Shown piece after piece: positions 1 to 8,648 of a stretch of 64,000 nucleotides of DNA. Location: contig NZ_JAGT01000001.1 in the NCBI RefSeq assembly GCF_000526795.1, positions 1,821,001 through 1,885,000 of the forward strand. The letters are read 5' to 3'. Numbering within the stretch: position 1 is the first letter of the stretch; every line of letters begins with the position of its first letter. Under the pieces are notes generated by a model that was not told the DNA's origin, ran no database searches, and saw only the letters and a list, made by a program, of their open reading frames with translations. A program made the translations under genes and the position numbers. Source of the DNA: Ruminococcus flavefaciens AE3010 (GTDB taxonomy: Bacteria > Bacillota > Clostridia > Oscillospirales > Ruminococcaceae).

Positions 1-314
1 CTCGGAGCTGTAGGTACTACTCTTGTAGTTCCGTGTACTACGCTGCCGCCCGAGGCTCTGGTAACTACTCGTCCTGTTGACTTTACAGAAGTAGTCGTTC
101 CCGAGATCTTATCGCCTGCCTTTTGGGTAGTGGTGGTTTTCTTATCGTCATCATCAGTGGTAGTCTCGGCCTCTGTAGAAGATGTCTCACTTGTAGTTGC
201 AGCAGCTGTACCCGAAACGATCTCGATCTGACTGCTCACTTCGGAAACATCCTTGACCTTACCGCAGCCTGACAGCAATGCGAGAAGAACAACGGGAAGA
301 ATATACTTTTTCAT
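1..314 (-). CDS. Thr/Ser-rich lipoprotein, partial (cut by left edge)
   Basis: Reading from the ATG at 314 gives a short hydrophobic signal ending in a lipobox (LLSGC, residues 13-17), so the product should be lipidated and held on the outer face of the membrane. What follows is a low-complexity Thr/Ser/Asp/Lys-rich spacer without a recognisable domain. The functional part presumably lies beyond the left edge. A GAGGTG ribosome binding site sits 5 bases upstream of the ATG. The design resembles the small lipoprotein at 22940-23308. Function is unknown. Confidence 0.75.
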   Translation of the reverse strand, partial: MKKYILPVVLLALLSGCGKVKDVSEVSSQIEIVSGTAAATTSETSSTEAETTTDDDDKKTTTTQKAGDKISGTTTSVKSTGRVVTRASGGSVVHGTTRVVPTAP

Positions 315-368
315 AATGTCACCTCATAAAACCTTTCTTTCTCTTTCAAAAAAGCCTTTCATGCCGAA

Positions 369-388
369 AGGGGCGACTGACGCCCCCT
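369..388 (-). terminator. possible secA terminator
   Basis: A GC-rich hairpin (AGGGGCG with CGCCCC, 5-base loop) lies 14 bases after the secA stop. Its T-run on the minus strand is short and interrupted, so termination may be weak. Confidence 0.4.
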
Positions 389-401
389 CTCGGTACTGGT
401 A

Positions 402-3164
402 TCACTTGCTTGCCATATCCTTGGCCTTGCAGCATTTTTTATACTTCTTACCGCTTCCACATGGACACGGATCATTATCGCCTATCTTCTTTGCGCGTAC
501 AGGCTCTTCGGAGAAGCTTCCGTCGCCTGCTCCTGCATTGGGAGCATCGGGCTGAGCTACCTGCTCACGCTCGGGAGCCTCGTTTCTCTGGAGCTTTACT
601 GTAAGGAGCATACGGATAGTATCCTCACGGATAGCCTCTACCATAGCGTCGAACATCTCAAAGCCCTCGTAACGGTACTCGATAACAGGGTTCTTCTGAC
701 CGTATGAACGGAGTCCGATACCCTTCTTGAGCTCTTCCATATCGTCGATGTGAGCCATCCACTTTGTATCAACGACCTTGAGGAGGATAACTCTTTCGAG
801 CTCACGCATGATCTCTGAGCCGTATTCCTCTTCCTTAGCCTGATAGATCTCTCCTGCCTTGGTGCTGAGAGCATTGATGATGTCTTCCTTGGATACCTCC
901 TGAAGCTCCTCGTCTGTGAATGTAAGGTCCTCAGGACCGATGAGCCAGCCGAGGAAGTGCTCCTTGAGTCCCACAACGTTCCAGTCGTCCTTTACCTCGT
1001 CGTCAACAAGGTAGGTGTCAACTGTAGAACTGATAAGGTCTTCCATCATCTTGAGTATGCTCTCGTGGAGATCTTCGCCGTCGAGCACCTGTGCTCTCTG
1101 CTTGTAGATGATCTCACGCTGTGTATTCATAACGTCGTCGTAGTTGAGGACGTTCTTTCTTATGCTGAAGTTCTGACCCTCGACCTTCTTCTGTGAGGAC
1201 TCGATGATCCTTGTGAGCATCTTGCTCTCGATAGGAGTATTCTCGTCAACGTTGAGAGTTCTCATAAGGTTTTCGAGGCGGTCACCTGCGAATATACGCA
1301 TGAGGTTATCCTCTACCGAGAGGAAGAAGCAGCTCTCGCCCTCGTCGCCCTGACGTCCTGAACGTCCGCGGAGCTGGTTATCGATACGGCGTGATTCGTG
1401 ACGCTCTGTACCGAGGATATAAAGTCCGCCTGCTTCCTTGACTGCAACAGCCTTTTCCTTTACCTCTGCGTTGTATTTATCGTAAAGCTCACGGTAGAGC
1501 TTTCTTGCGTCGATTACTTCCTGAACATCTGTATCAGCGAAGCCGATAGCCTCAGAGATTATCTCCTCGGGTATCTCGCGCTTTCTCAGCTCTGCTCTTG
1601 CAAGGAACTCTGCGTTACCGCCCAGCATGATATCGGTACCACGTCCTGCCATGTTGGTAGCAATGGTAACAGCGCCGTACTTACCTGCCTGAGCAACGAT
1701 CTCAGCTTCCTTAGCGTGCTGCTTGGCGTTGAGCACCTCGTGCTTGATGCCCTTTCTCTTCAGCATAGCTGAGAGGAGCTCTGACTTCTCGATAGAAACA
1801 GTACCAACGAGGATAGGCTGTCCCTTGTCGTGACACTCCTTGATCTTCTCGATGATAGCGGCATACTTGCCCTTTTCTGTTGTATATACCTGATCGTTGT
1901 GATCGATACGGATAACAGGCTTGTTTGTTGGGATAGCGATAACGTCAAGCTTGTATATCTCCTTGAACTCGTCCTCTTCGGTCATGGCAGTACCTGTCAT
2001 ACCCGAGAGCTTTGTGTAAAGACGGAAGAAGTTCTGGAAGGTGATAGTAGCAAGGGTCTTTGACTCGCTCTTGATCTTAACGCCCTCCTTAGCCTCGATA
2101 GCCTGGTGGAGACCGTCATTGAAACGACGTCCCATCATAAGACGTCCTGTGAACTCATCAACGATGATGATCTCGCCGTCCTTGACAACGTAGTCGATGT
2201 CGTTCTTCATAACGCCGTTAGCCTTGATAGCCTGATTGATGTGGTGGAGAAGGGTCATATTCTCGGAATCCATAAGGTTCTCGACTCTGAACGCCTGCTC
2301 TGCCTTCTTGACACCGCGCTGGGTGATAGTAGCTGTCTTAGCCTTTTCGTCGATGATATAGTCAGCAGTATCGTTGATCGACTCCTGATCCACCTTGTCG
2401 TCCATTTCAACGACAGTAGTAGCGGTAAGGGTCTTTGCAAAGCGGTCAACGATAGCATAGAGGTCTGTGGACTTGTCGCCGCGTCCCGAAATGATAAGCG
2501 GAGTACGAGCCTCGTCGATGAGGATAGAGTCTACCTCGTCCACGATAGCAAAGTTGGGAGCACGCTGAACGCGCTCTTCCTTATGAGTTACCATGTTGTC
2601 ACGGAGGTAATCGAAGCCCAGCTCGTTATTGGTAGCATAGGTTACATCACAGTTGTATGCGGCACGGCGCTGATCATTGTTGAGACCGTGGAGGATACAG
2701 CCTACTGTAAGTCCCAGCCAGCGGAGAACCTTGCCCATTTCCTCAGCCTGTGTCTTGGCGAGGTAGTCGTTAACGGTAACGACGTGGACGCCCAGACCTG
2801 AAAGCGCATTGAGGTATGAAGCTACGCAGGCAACGAGAGTTTTACCTTCACCTGTTTTCATCTCGGCGATACGTCCCTGATGAAGAACGATAGCACCGAT
2901 GATCTGTACGGGATAAGGCTTTTTCTCCAGAACACGCCATGCTGCTTCTCTTACGGTAGCAAGAGCCTCGGGGAGGATATCGTCAAGAGTCTCGCCGTCC
3001 TCAAGTCTCTCCTTGAATTCAGCGGTCTTGCCCTTGAGCTCTGCGTCGGAGAGCGCCTGATACTCCTCGTCCAGTTCGAGGACTTTATTTTTAATAGGTT
3101 CGATACGCTTGAGCTCGCGGTTTGAGTAAGCGTTCGGACCGAAAATGTTCTTGAATAAACCCAT
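402..3164 (-). CDS. secA: preprotein translocase ATPase SecA
   Basis: SecA is the ATP-driven motor that pushes unfolded preproteins through SecYEG. The 920-residue product has the usual length. The Walker A segment (GEGKT, residues 104-108), the DEAD-box-like [15 protein letters not shown] segment around 208-222, the second RecA-like motor half ([16 protein letters not shown]) and the C-terminal zinc motif [13 protein letters not shown] are all visible. The start MGLFKNIFG is the typical one. It is the general secretion motor for the many secreted enzymes encoded here, but it appears to be a single-gene unit with its own promoter. Confidence 0.97.
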   Translation of the reverse strand: MGLFKNIFGPNAYSNRELKRIEPIKNKVLELDEEYQALSDAELKGKTAEFKERLEDGETLDDILPEALATVREAAWRVLEKKPYPVQIIGAIVLHQGRIAEMKTGEGKTLVACVASYLNALSGLGVHVVTVNDYLAKTQAEEMGKVLRWLGLTVGCILHGLNNDQRRAAYNCDVTYATNNELGFDYLRDNMVTHKEERVQRAPNFAIVDEVDSILIDEARTPLIISGRGDKSTDLYAIVDRFAKTLTATTVVEMDDKVDQESINDTADYIIDEKAKTATITQRGVKKAEQAFRVENLMDSENMTLLHHINQAIKANGVMKNDIDYVVKDGEIIIVDEFTGRLMMGRRFNDGLHQAIEAKEGVKIKSESKTLATITFQNFFRLYTKLSGMTGTAMTEEDEFKEIYKLDVIAIPTNKPVIRIDHNDQVYTTEKGKYAAIIEKIKECHDKGQPILVGTVSIEKSELLSAMLKRKGIKHEVLNAKQHAKEAEIVAQAGKYGAVTIATNMAGRGTDIMLGGNAEFLARAELRKREIPEEIISEAIGFADTDVQEVIDARKLYRELYDKYNAEVKEKAVAVKEAGGLYILGTERHESRRIDNQLRGRSGRQGDEGESCFFLSVEDNLMRIFAGDRLENLMRTLNVDENTPIESKMLTRIIESSQKKVEGQNFSIRKNVLNYDDVMNTQREIIYKQRAQVLDGEDLHESILKMMEDLISSTVDTYLVDDEVKDDWNVVGLKEHFLGWLIGPEDLTFTDEELQEVSKEDIINALSTKAGEIYQAKEEEYGSEIMRELERVILLKVVDTKWMAHIDDMEELKKGIGLRSYGQKNPVIEYRYEGFEMFDAMVEAIREDTIRMLLTVKLQRNEAPEREQVAQPDAPNAGAGDGSFSEEPVRAKKIGDNDPCPCGSGKKYKKCCKAKDMASK

Positions 3165-3228
3165 TTTGCTTTCCGCCTTTACTTTATTATAGTGTAAGTC
3201 TGATAAATCATATAAGTAGACATAATAT

Positions 3229-3257
3229 ATTTTACATCAAACGACATTGTTTGTCAA
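3229..3257 (-). promoter_or_regulatory. secA promoter
   Basis: On the minus strand TTGACA (3257-3252) and TAAAAT (3234-3229) are separated by exactly 17 bases, about 65 bases upstream of the secA start. Confidence 0.6.
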
Positions 3258-3269
3258 TACCCATAATTG

Positions 3270-3294
3270 AAATAGCGGACAAAGTCCGCTATTT
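3270..3294. terminator. hairpin downstream of the small membrane-protein pair
   Basis: An 11-bp perfect stem (AAATAGCGGAC with GTCCGCTATTT, loop AAA) lies 75 bases after the stop of the 3370-3612 gene. T-runs are modest on both strands. It most likely separates that pair from secA. Confidence 0.55.
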
Positions 3295-3369
3295 TACCAA
3301 AAGTTAACATTCATCACATCGAGGAGGGGCTGTTTTTATGCAATAACTTACTGATAGCTCCTGTTTTGG

Positions 3370-3612
3370 TCAGCCAATTCTTCCCACACCCTCCGCAGTC
3401 TCACAGCAGGAAGTGAACATATCTCCCACAGCATTTGCTAAGGAATTCAGGATAAGCAATGTCCCCACTATCAGCACTGCAAGAATGATAAGCACTATTT
3501 TGACCGCCTTTTTGATCGTCTCCTTGTCCTCTTCTGCTGTTTTGGAGGGATCAATAAATGCCAAAGCCACCCATATCCCGATTATCACAAGGGTTATTAC
3601 GATAAACAGCAT
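3370..3612 (-). CDS. small two-segment membrane protein, paralogue of its neighbour
   Basis: This is an 80-residue protein with two predicted membrane helices (about residues 1-18 and 37-58) split by a charged loop. It ends in a short Cys-containing tail (TSCCETAEGVGRIG). A GGAG site 8 bases before the ATG at 3612 supports that start over the GTG at 3630. The neighbour at 3632-3856 has the same plan, including a tail with two cysteines and a closing G-x-G, so the two look like tandem paralogues in one operon. I recognise no family. The cysteines could bind metal, form disulfides or be modified, but that is inference. Confidence 0.6.
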   Translation of the reverse strand: MLFIVITLVIIGIWVALAFIDPSKTAEEDKETIKKAVKIVLIILAVLIVGTLLILNSLANAVGDMFTSCCETAEGVGRIG

Positions 3613-3631
3613 ATTATCTGCTCCTTTCACC

Positions 3632-3856
3632 TTATCCCATTCCGCCGACCTCTGTTACACAGTTATTACATGATTCAAGAAAAGTCAGAAATGCAAACAC
3701 CTCACTCATGGCAAAAACAACGACTAATAGGATCACTGCTGCTATTATCATAAAGATCAGATTTTTTGTTTTGCTTTTTCTGTCCGTTTCTGCAATTATT
3801 ATCCACAATATTACCGTAAACACCATAAATCCCAGTAAAACTATCAATGGTCCCAT
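3632..3856 (-). CDS. small two-segment membrane protein, paralogue of its neighbour
   Basis: A 74-residue protein with two hydrophobic segments (about residues 3-22 and 34-58) and the tail ESCNNCVTEVGGMG. The start at ATG 3856 is chosen because GAGGTG sits at proper distance. The earlier in-frame start at 3865 has no binding site. It lies 19 bases upstream of the paralogue's start and is surely co-transcribed with it. Function unknown. Confidence 0.6.
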   Translation of the reverse strand: MGPLIVLLGFMVFTVILWIIIAETDRKSKTKNLIFMIIAAVILLVVVFAMSEVFAFLTFLESCNNCVTEVGGMG

Positions 3857-3961
3857 ATTAAGCACCTCTTTTTAAACACGATATAATTGCTCAGATCTGA
3901 TGTTGATATGATAATACCATTTCCCGCAGGCTTTCACAAGATGTCATTTGTCATTTCTTCG

Positions 3962-3975
3962 GTGACAATTGTCAC
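3962..3975. promoter_or_regulatory. perfect 14-bp palindrome, candidate operator
   Basis: GTGACAATTGTCAC is a perfect inverted repeat located 6 bases upstream of the -35 box of the phosphopantetheinyl transferase gene, in the spacer between that gene and the divergent small membrane-protein pair. Its form suits a dimeric regulator. Two TGTCATT repeats lie just before it. Confidence 0.45.
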
Positions 3976-3981
3976 TGTATA

Positions 3982-4010
3982 TTGTAATCCTGCGCGCAAA
4001 ATGCTATAAT
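3982..4010 (+). promoter_or_regulatory. promoter of the phosphopantetheinyl transferase gene
   Basis: TTGTAA (3982-3987), 17 bases, then an extended -10 TGCTATAAT ending at 4010. The transcript would start near 4017, only about 10 bases before the likely ATG, so the message is almost leaderless. No Shine-Dalgarno site is visible. Confidence 0.6.
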
Positions 4011-4026
4011 AACAGTGGTGATAATT

Positions 4027-4566
4027 ATGCTTATGATATCGATCATAGATATGGATAAACGTGCATTTCACGACCATGCACACAAAATTCTCAGGGAATG
4101 TCTCCGCAGAAAAGGCATTGAATACGGCGAAAATACGCCTGTTGTCAAAGGAAAGCTGGGCAAGCCCTCCCTCTCGGAGCACCCAAATATACACTATAAC
4201 CTCTCCCATGCAGAGGGTATAGCCGCCTGTATGGTCTCGGACTGCGAATGCGGCATAGACTGCGAAAACGTGCGGGATTTCCGACCAAATGTTATGAAGC
4301 GGGCTTTTTCCGAAAAGGAACGGGAAATGGTGGAAAGTGCTCCAGAAAGTGAGAGGAACCTGCTGTTTTTCCGCCTGTGGACTCTGAAAGAGGCATACGT
4401 CAAGGCTCTGGGCATAGGTATATCCTATCCCATGGATACTGCCGAATTCAGCTTTGAGGGCGAAAACATCATTACCCACATAAAGGACTGCCGCTTCCGT
4501 CAGCATATCCTGAAAGACGGCAGATACGTGGTCTCCATATGCGAAATCGAAAATACCGCCACCTGA
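4027..4566 (+). CDS. Sfp-type 4'-phosphopantetheinyl transferase
   Basis: The enzyme moves the 4'-phosphopantetheine arm of CoA onto a serine of a carrier protein. The family signature is complete: GKLGKP, NLSHAEG, the Mg-binding GIDCE, FSEKE and WTLKEAYVKALG near residue 120. About 180 residues fits the Sfp/HetI branch. Start choice is uncertain: GTG 4015, ATG 4027 and ATG 4033 are in frame, and the promoter at 3982-4010 puts the transcript start within or next to the GTG, so 4027 is preferred. No polyketide or peptide synthetase is present in the window, so the acceptor carrier protein is unknown. Confidence 0.9.
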   Translation: MLMISIIDMDKRAFHDHAHKILRECLRRKGIEYGENTPVVKGKLGKPSLSEHPNIHYNLSHAEGIAACMVSDCECGIDCENVRDFRPNVMKRAFSEKEREMVESAPESERNLLFFRLWTLKEAYVKALGIGISYPMDTAEFSFEGENIITHIKDCRFRQHILKDGRYVVSICEIENTAT

Positions 4567-4687
4567 TTTTTCAGTCTGTTTGTGGAACATCGGGGAGATA
4601 TGACTTCTTTCGCAGTGCTCAGGCTGTGCAAAATCCCTAAAATCCACGGTGAATTTCGTTCAAATCGGGAAAAATTCTTCCCTGCCC

Positions 4688-4716
4688 TTGCATTGCCGCT
4701 GATTTTAGGGTATAAT
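4688..4716 (+). promoter_or_regulatory. ireB promoter
   Basis: TTGCAT (4688-4693), a 17-base spacer, then TATAAT (4711-4716), about 40 bases upstream of the ireB start. Confidence 0.55.
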
Positions 4717-4757
4717 ATTAAATATAATAGTATTCCATACAGCGGGAGGCTGATATT

Positions 4758-5003
4758 ATGTTTGATAAAACCATGACTTTTTCCGTAAATGAGGACAAGG
4801 AAGCTGAACTCAAAAAGAACCTGACTATCATCTACGATGCGCTCACTGAAAAGGGCTATAACCCCGTAAATCAGATAGTAGGCTATATCCTCTCGGAAGA
4901 TCCTACATACATTACGACCTACAACAACGCAAGAAGTCTTATCCGTCACATCGACCGTGATGAGCTTTTGCAGGTTCTGGTAAGGTCTTATCTCAATGCA
5001 TAA
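4758..5003 (+). CDS. ireB: IreB family regulatory phosphoprotein (UPF0297)
   Basis: The 81-residue product matches the IreB family along its whole length: an N-terminal TMTFSV segment carrying the threonines phosphorylated by IreK-type kinases, then [21 protein letters not shown] and a basic C-terminal helix. In enterococci IreB is a substrate of the PASTA kinase IreK and opposes its effect on cephalosporin tolerance. The kinase is not encoded here. GGGAGG precedes the ATG. The gene stands alone between its own promoter and a strong terminator. Confidence 0.92.
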   Translation: MFDKTMTFSVNEDKEAELKKNLTIIYDALTEKGYNPVNQIVGYILSEDPTYITTYNNARSLIRHIDRDELLQVLVRSYLNA

Positions 5004-5006
5004 AAT

Positions 5007-5034
5007 AAAGGACGGTCACTGACCGTCCTTTTTT
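5007..5034 (+). terminator. ireB terminator
   Basis: An 11-bp perfect stem (AAAGGACGGTC with GACCGTCCTTT, loop ACT) followed by TTT, four bases after the stop. Confidence 0.9.
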
Positions 5035-5046
5035 AATGCATAATTC

Positions 5047-5069
5047 AGGGGCGGATAATATCCGCCCCT
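5047..5069 (-). terminator. possible terminator of the GH25 gene
   Basis: A GC-rich inverted repeat (AGGGGCGGA with TCCGCCCCT) about 30 bases beyond the GH25 stop. The minus-strand T-run is poor. Confidence 0.4.
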
Positions 5070-5097
5070 CTTAGTTCTGCCAAAAACTCCTGTAGTT

Positions 5098-6081
5098 TTA
5101 ATCAGCCTTTGTCGTTGATTCCTTGACCTTGCCGTCGTATGGTCTGAAGCAGATGTTAAGGTCTACATCGCCCTCGATACCCGGAACTCTTCCCGTATTG
5201 GAGTACTGCCATATCTTGAAATCATAGTAGAATGACGGCTTATCAGCATACTCCGCAAGCCAGAAGTCGTAGTCCTTTATTCTGGGAAGATCAAGCTTGC
5301 GCATAGCTGTTCCCGTGTTCTGGTATATCATGGGAGTGTATCCCGAGTCCTTTACTCTTTCGCAGAATGCCACACAGCAGTCCGCAAGAGCTTCGACGCT
5401 TACATTATCGGTACGTGCGGCGTCGTGGACTATCTCCCAGTCGTAGACTACGGGATATGTGATCTTATAATCAGCAAGGGCGTCGATGACCGCGTCAGCT
5501 TCTTCCACAGCCTCGTCCGCAGTGGTCGCCTGTGAGTAAAAGTAAGCTCCCACCTTTATGCCTGCGTCGAGAGCTCCCTCGATATTGTGCTGAAATGCCG
5601 AATCATATGTAACTATTCCGTCGCCGTATGTACGGTATCCCACACGTATGAACGCAAAATCAATGCCTGCCTGCTTTACCTGCTCCCAGTCGATCTCGCC
5701 CTGAAACTCGGAAACGTCAACTCCCGTAGTGGAGGTCACCTCGCCGTTCTCCTTGTAGTAAGCGTAGCCGTTGCGCATGGTGATCTCGTCAAGATCTATG
5801 GTGCTGGCGGGAACGTCCTCGTAAACAGGGACGAATACCTCGCCGTATGTACTGTCGTTCATGAGTATCTTCTTGCCGTCAAGCTGGTAGAAGGTCTCCT
5901 CTTTTTCTATGACCGCTCTCCTGCGAACCTCCGCTTTCTGCGAGCCTGCATTGGCAGGGACAGCCTCGTTTCTGCCGCGGATAAATGCCGCCCACACCAG
6001 CAGCACTATAAGTATCAGTATTATTACAGCTTCAAGCAGAGCAATGCTCTTGAAGCGAATACGTCTTTTGTTGTCTGCCAT
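5098..6081 (-). CDS. GH25 muramidase (lysozyme), membrane-anchored
   Basis: A 327-residue protein with a basic N-terminus and one membrane helix (about residues 12-34), and no cleavage motif, so it is probably anchored outside the cell. Residues about 120-310 form a GH25 beta/alpha barrel: the GVDVSEFQGEIDW opening with the catalytic Asp, FAFIRVGYRTYG, KVGAYFYSQA, PVVYDWEIVHD with the acidic pair, and the closing IWQYSNTG. GH25 enzymes cut the MurNAc-GlcNAc beta-1,4 bond of peptidoglycan. AAAGGAG precedes the ATG. The gene is monocistronic. Cell-wall remodelling is more likely than defence, given the anchor. Confidence 0.9.
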   Translation of the reverse strand: MADNKRRIRFKSIALLEAVIILILIVLLVWAAFIRGRNEAVPANAGSQKAEVRRRAVIEKEETFYQLDGKKILMNDSTYGEVFVPVYEDVPASTIDLDEITMRNGYAYYKENGEVTSTTGVDVSEFQGEIDWEQVKQAGIDFAFIRVGYRTYGDGIVTYDSAFQHNIEGALDAGIKVGAYFYSQATTADEAVEEADAVIDALADYKITYPVVYDWEIVHDAARTDNVSVEALADCCVAFCERVKDSGYTPMIYQNTGTAMRKLDLPRIKDYDFWLAEYADKPSFYYDFKIWQYSNTGRVPGIEGDVDLNICFRPYDGKVKESTTKAD

Positions 6082-6210
6082 TATTAACTCCTTTACAGCT
6101 TTTATTTGTCTTTAAGTATATAATATCACATTTTTCGCATTTTGTAAACCTCAAAATTCTTACAATTTCGTCACTGTAAGGCTTTTCACTGAAAATTCAT
6201 CTTATTTCCA

Positions 6211-6239
6211 TTGACAAGCCCTGCCTTATAGTATAAAAT
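6211..6239 (+). promoter_or_regulatory. promoter of the TSCPD gene
   Basis: TTGACA (6211-6216), 17 bases, TAAAAT (6234-6239), followed by AGGAG and the gene start. Confidence 0.6.
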
Positions 6240-6278
6240 TATTAATGCAAGGCAAATATTATTACAGGAGAGATGATC

Positions 6279-6533
6279 ATGGAATACAAATACAAGACAA
6301 AAATGGTCTGTTCACAGGAAATAAGCTTCAATATCGACGGCGACGTTATCACCAATATCAGGTTCATGGGCGGCTGCAACGGCAACCTGAAGGCGCTGTC
6401 CAAGGTCCTTGACGGCTGGACCGTTGAGCAGATAGAGGCAAAGCTCAAGGGCAACACCTGCGGTCAGAGACCTACATCATGCGCTGATCAGCTCTGCGTG
6501 GCTGTCCGCGAGGCTTATGAGTCACAGAAATAA
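6279..6533 (+). CDS. TSCPD domain protein (TIGR03905 type)
   Basis: An 84-residue protein with the TSCPD signature: GGCNGNLKAL, then GNTCGQRPTSCADQL near the C-terminus, carrying conserved cysteines. In longer proteins this domain is the zinc-binding tail of class II ribonucleotide reductases. The stand-alone form is widespread in Firmicutes and has no settled role. AGGAG sits 8 bases before ATG 6279 but only 2 bases before the in-frame ATG 6273, so 6279 is preferred. Confidence 0.85.
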   Translation: MEYKYKTKMVCSQEISFNIDGDVITNIRFMGGCNGNLKALSKVLDGWTVEQIEAKLKGNTCGQRPTSCADQLCVAVREAYESQK

Positions 6534-6613
6534 GATGTTAGTTTGTAGTTAACTGCCTGCGACAAAATGTTAAGCTTAACCGACATAAACTCAAATCGAA
6601 AGCTGGTGAATAT

Positions 6614-7126
6614 ATGCGTGAAAGTGATTTTTTAAGCCTTTATATAAAAGTTGATAAATTCATAAAGGACGCTTATTCATCAAACGAGGGCGTATCGGAG
6701 TACATCCGACAAATGGAGATCAACTGCGGAAAAGGATATACTTATGTTCAATCATGGCAAACTGACTACAACGAACTGAAACGTGTGCGCAGACTCAGAA
6801 ACCAACTTGTTCACGATGATATTTTTGAAGTTGAAGAAGCAGATTACAATTGGCTTGAGTATTTCTATAACCGCTTGTTTGCAGCTGATGATCCAATGGC
6901 AAAGATACGTAAAGTTCCCAAACCAGCACAACGCAAACCAGTTCAACAGAACACACAGCTTCCAAAGCCAAACTTCAACCAGCAGGTCTATCAACAAACA
7001 GAAACAAGATACGATTACAAATGGCATACCGATTCAAACTTCGAGCAAGTTCGATTCAAAGAAGAAAAGCAGCCTCAGAAACGCCCAAGCTTATGTGAAC
7101 GCATTATTCGTTTCTTTTTTGGATAA
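6614..7126 (+). CDS. HEPN-like protein with Gln/Pro-rich linker and hydrophobic C-terminal helix
   Basis: A 170-residue, relatively AT-rich gene. Residues 1-95 look all-helical and contain RRLRNQLVHDD (about 58-68). The RN-x3-H core is the active-site pattern of HEPN ribonuclease-type domains. Residues 100-145 are a Pro/Gln/Asn-rich linker, and the last 15 residues (CERIIRFFFG) form a short aromatic amphipathic end. It could be a HEPN RNase or simply a HEPN-fold binding protein, and no antitoxin gene is adjacent. The binding site (GGTG) is weak. Base use differs from its neighbours, which may mean transfer. Confidence 0.55.
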   Translation: MRESDFLSLYIKVDKFIKDAYSSNEGVSEYIRQMEINCGKGYTYVQSWQTDYNELKRVRRLRNQLVHDDIFEVEEADYNWLEYFYNRLFAADDPMAKIRKVPKPAQRKPVQQNTQLPKPNFNQQVYQQTETRYDYKWHTDSNFEQVRFKEEKQPQKRPSLCERIIRFFFG

Positions 7127-7189
7127 ACAACACTCCTACATATTTAAATCTATCCGCATCAGCAGGCACTTAAATTATGAATATACATT

Positions 7190-7215
7190 AAAAGGGCAGA
7201 CGAATCTGCCCTTTT
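7190..7215. terminator. bidirectional terminator
   Basis: A perfect 11-bp stem (AAAAGGGCAGA with TCTGCCCTTTT, loop CGAA) between the converging genes 6614-7126 and 7217-7951. T-runs are present on both strands. Confidence 0.9.
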
Positions 7216-7216
7216 C

Positions 7217-7951
7217 TTATTTCTTCCGATTCACAAAATCACTTATGCCCGAGTAAAGCGTAAAGGCTACTTTTTCGCGGTAGTCCTCAGTACCGAGAAG
7301 TGCCGCCTCCTCGGGATTGGACAGGAAGCCGCACTCCGCCATTACTGTGGGATTATCGCTGTAATAGCACAGGAAGAGCTCCTTGCCGCAAAGCTTTATC
7401 TCACGGGAATTATCGGGCTGTAGGAGCTCCCTGAAACGGCTTTGCAGAGCCCGCGCCAGCGCCTCGCTGTTCTTGTTATTGTTGGAATAGAACATCTGGG
7501 CGCCGCTGTATTTAGCGTCCGTGAACTGGTTCTGATGTATGGACAGGCACACAGCGTTGTCCGTTCCGTTGAATATTCCCAGTCTGTTGTCAATATCGGA
7601 GCTCTTCTGCTCCGCAATGCCTGTTATACCCTCGTCGTGGATAGACCTGTCGGTGTCGCGGGTCACCTTGACCTCGTAGCCGTTTATCTCCAGCAGGTCT
7701 CTCAGCCGAAGCAGTATATCGAGGTTTATGCCCTTCTCGGGTACGCCCTCCGCCGACGTGCAGCCGCCGTCTATGCCGCCGTGCCCTGCGTCAAGTACAA
7801 TTACGGGCTTCTCATTGTCAAGATTTGTGAGTGTCACGGGAAGCGCTCCATTTTCTGCTCTCTCGGCGATACGTGAAGCTCCGTACAGAGTGAACAGCGC
7901 ACAGCCGCACAAAAGTGCTCCGATGACTATTTTTCTGTGTGTTTTTCTCAT
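7217..7951 (-). CDS. N-acetylmuramoyl-L-alanine amidase, CwlD-like (Amidase_3)
   Basis: A 244-residue protein with an N-terminal membrane segment (about 9-28) and a zinc amidase domain: VIVLDAGHGGIDGG (His ligand), GINLDILLRL, VKVTRDTDRS, a LSIHQNQF His ligand, and VMAECGFLSNPEE with the catalytic Glu. These enzymes cut the bond between N-acetylmuramic acid and L-alanine. CwlD proteins act in cortex formation in spore-formers, but other wall roles are possible. A 5' fragment of a second copy, including upstream DNA, lies at 14191-14376 in the same orientation. Confidence 0.9.
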   Translation of the reverse strand: MRKTHRKIVIGALLCGCALFTLYGASRIAERAENGALPVTLTNLDNEKPVIVLDAGHGGIDGGCTSAEGVPEKGINLDILLRLRDLLEINGYEVKVTRDTDRSIHDEGITGIAEQKSSDIDNRLGIFNGTDNAVCLSIHQNQFTDAKYSGAQMFYSNNNKNSEALARALQSRFRELLQPDNSREIKLCGKELFLCYYSDNPTVMAECGFLSNPEEAALLGTEDYREKVAFTLYSGISDFVNRKK

Positions 7952-8016
7952 ATCTTTTCTCCTTTTTTCGATATTTGGTCAGTGAATTATATGAGGAATT
8001 CTGAGAATATATGCAA

Positions 8017-8042
8017 AAACTCCGACCATACGGTCGGAGTTT
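8017..8042 (-). terminator. terminator after the dockerin remnant
   Basis: A perfect 11-bp stem (AAACTCCGACC with GGTCGGAGTTT, loop ATAC), followed on the minus strand by TTTTTGC. Confidence 0.85.
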
Positions 8043-8048
8043 ATAATA

Positions 8049-8256
8049 TTAAGTCAATGATGGAATAAGTCCTAAAAGATACTGCTGTATACGAAGCGCA
8101 TCGCTTACTGTCAGTCCATTTCCGCCTGTATCTGCATATTCACCCCCTTCTGAAGTTATATGACTTTGATTAGTTCCGTTTACTCCGTACTTATTGGGAT
8201 TTGCAAGTGCCTGCATTATAAGCACAACATCTGACATATCAAACTGTCCGTCATCA
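8049..8256 (-). pseudogene. orphan dockerin remnant
   Basis: In one frame this reads as most of a dockerin: DDGQFDMSDVVLIMQALANPNKY, then a second calcium-loop half ending DALRIQQYLLGLIPSLT, as in the GH30 and xylanase dockerins. Directly upstream the same frame hits a stop, and the first residues of loop one are missing. The only start with a good binding site (AAGGAGGTGAGG, ATG at 8277) opens another frame that stops after seven codons (8254). It therefore looks like the decapitated 3' end of a dockerin gene. A one-base change could have caused the frame break. Confidence 0.7.
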
Positions 8257-8295
8257 CTTTATAGCCACCTTTGGCATTGACCTCACCTCCTTGTT

Positions 8296-8418
8296 TCAAT
8301 AGTTTTTTCTCTTCACCTGACGGTTTACGAGTTTCTCTATCTTCTCTGTGACAGCTTTCCGCAAATGTTCAACATCTGCCGATCTGAAGCTGTTTTTCAT
8401 ATGTATGGTTTCCTTCAT
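8296..8418 (-). CDS. small 40-residue basic protein
   Basis: ATG 8418 is preceded by GGAGGG at ideal distance. The product is 40 residues, charged and helical, starting MKETIHMKNSFRSADVEHLR and ending in a basic cluster (RQVKRKNY). It has no recognised domain. The longer open frame reaching 8502 has no binding site. It lies just upstream of the seven-codon frame and dockerin remnant and may share their transcript. Confidence 0.5.
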   Translation of the reverse strand: MKETIHMKNSFRSADVEHLRKAVTEKIEKLVNRQVKRKNY

Positions 8419-8648
8419 GGTACTCCCTCCTTCCTTGAATTTTATGCAGTCAAGGAGTATCATATAACCTTTGACCTGCGCCATTATGGAGACAAGCTTC
8501 AATGAAATAAAAATTATTAGGACGGCTTTACGCCGTCCTTTCTATGAAAAAATACATTTGTGATTATTTAAATGTTTTTTTGCCTTATCATACTATTGAA
8601 AGTCCCCCATAAATGTGATAAAATATTTTTTTGGAAAAAATGTCCTAC

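Noticed and set aside
2106..2801. A 231-codon + strand frame inside secA
   Set aside because: Antisense shadow of a highly conserved gene, with no binding site and unlikely composition.
4500..4949. Minus-strand frames over the Sfp and ireB genes
   Set aside because: Antisense shadows without start signals.
8519..8541. AGGACGGC/GCCGTCCT hairpin as a gene terminator
   Set aside because: It is a good stem, but no gene ends into it on either strand. It may be left over from a lost gene.
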